NCBI GenBank assembly: GCA_019242135.1
Contig: JAFAWC010000615.1
Location: forward strand, 1 to 5,933
Length of the DNA stretch: 5,933 nucleotides
Source of the DNA: Mycobacteriaceae bacterium
Lineage (GTDB): Bacteria; Actinomycetota; Actinomycetes; Mycobacteriales; Mycobacteriaceae
Direction of reading: 5' to 3'
The translations under genes were made by a program, and so were the position numbers. Shown here piece after piece: positions 5,833 through 5,933 of this stretch (positions are counted from its first letter, which is position 1; each line of letters starts with the position of its first letter). Below the pieces are notes generated by a model that was given only the letters and a program-made list of their open reading frames with translations, had not been told where the DNA came from and did no database searches.

Positions 5833-5863
5833 TTGACACGCGCGCCACGGACGCCCGTAATGT
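5833..5863 (+). promoter_or_regulatory. Possible housekeeping-sigma promoter near the right edge
   Basis: A consensus TTGACA (5833-5838) and TAATGT (5858-5863, matching TANNNT) are separated by 19 bp, slightly longer than the optimal 17. Transcription would begin near 5870 and run rightwards, about 18 nt ahead of the possible GTG start at 5888. Confidence 0.4.
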
Positions 5864-5887
5864 TCCCATTGAACAGCGGCTTTACGA

Positions 5888-5933
5888 GTGCCGCGGGACA
5901 AGCTGGAGTCGGCTGCCTATATCACATTCCCGC
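5888..5933 (+). CDS. Possible start of a gene leaving the window
   Basis: From GTG 5888 the frame stays open for the 15 codons available, reading VPRDKLESAAYITFP. Twelve of 15 codons end in G or C, which fits coding sequence here, and an in-frame TGA lies a few codons upstream, so this would be the first start. No Shine-Dalgarno is visible. A plausible promoter lies just upstream. The product cannot be recognised from 15 residues and the ORF may be chance. Confidence 0.3.
   Translation, partial: MPRDKLESAAYITFP

Larger units (their letters stand above)
5649..5887. other. Intergenic region right of the yjbR-family gene
   Basis: 239 bp that is more AT-rich than the rest near 5660-5760. The open frames crossing it on the minus strand have atypical composition and run into antisense of the yjbR-family gene, so I do not accept them. 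It holds the 8-bp inverted repeat at 5660-5687 and a possible promoter at 5833-5863. Confidence 0.6.

Noticed and set aside
5545..5901. Minus-strand frame of 118 codons over the right intergenic region
   Set aside because: It is antisense to the end of the yjbR-family gene, has unusual composition (rich in Arg, Trp, Cys) and no recognisable domain or good ribosome-binding site.

Overview
The window looks like chromosomal DNA of a high-GC actinomycete, most probably a Mycobacterium or close relative. Base composition is GC-rich with strongly GC-biased third codon positions. From memory, the proteins resemble mycobacterial XerC, DprA, ComM (YifB), YraN (UPF0102), Php phosphotriesterase-like lactonase and a YjbR-family protein. 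The species cannot be named from this sequence alone.

The left two thirds (1-3888) is one minus-strand block read as yraN > comM > dprA > (68 bp gap) > xerC. The xerC gene runs off the left edge. The first three genes overlap by 1 and 4 bases, so they almost certainly form one translationally coupled operon for DNA processing. YraN is a nuclease-fold protein of unknown role, ComM is an AAA+ branch-migration helicase, DprA loads RecA onto single-stranded DNA, and XerC is the tyrosine recombinase that resolves chromosome dimers. The spacer ahead of the operon (3889-4018) holds a perfect TTATCCACA DnaA-box match fused to an inverted repeat.

Next on the minus strand is a 59-codon ORF (4019-4198) with a good ribosome-binding site. 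It lies 53 bp downstream of a complete amidohydrolase-superfamily lactonase/phosphotriesterase gene (4252-5199) with all six metal ligands. A YjbR-family gene (5229-5648) is divergent to it. The 29 bp between the two start codons is almost mirror-symmetric: each arm of a 17-bp inverted repeat is a TANNNT -10 element ending exactly 6 nt before a start codon, which predicts two mutually exclusive leaderless promoters.

The right end (5649-5933) is mostly non-coding. It contains an 8-bp inverted repeat just after yjbR, a possible sigma-70-type promoter, and possibly the first codons of a gene that continues outside the window. I see no rRNA, tRNA, CRISPR array, insertion sequence or phage element. 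I do not see a clearly new multi-gene system. The symmetric divergent promoter and the small ORF are the least ordinary items.
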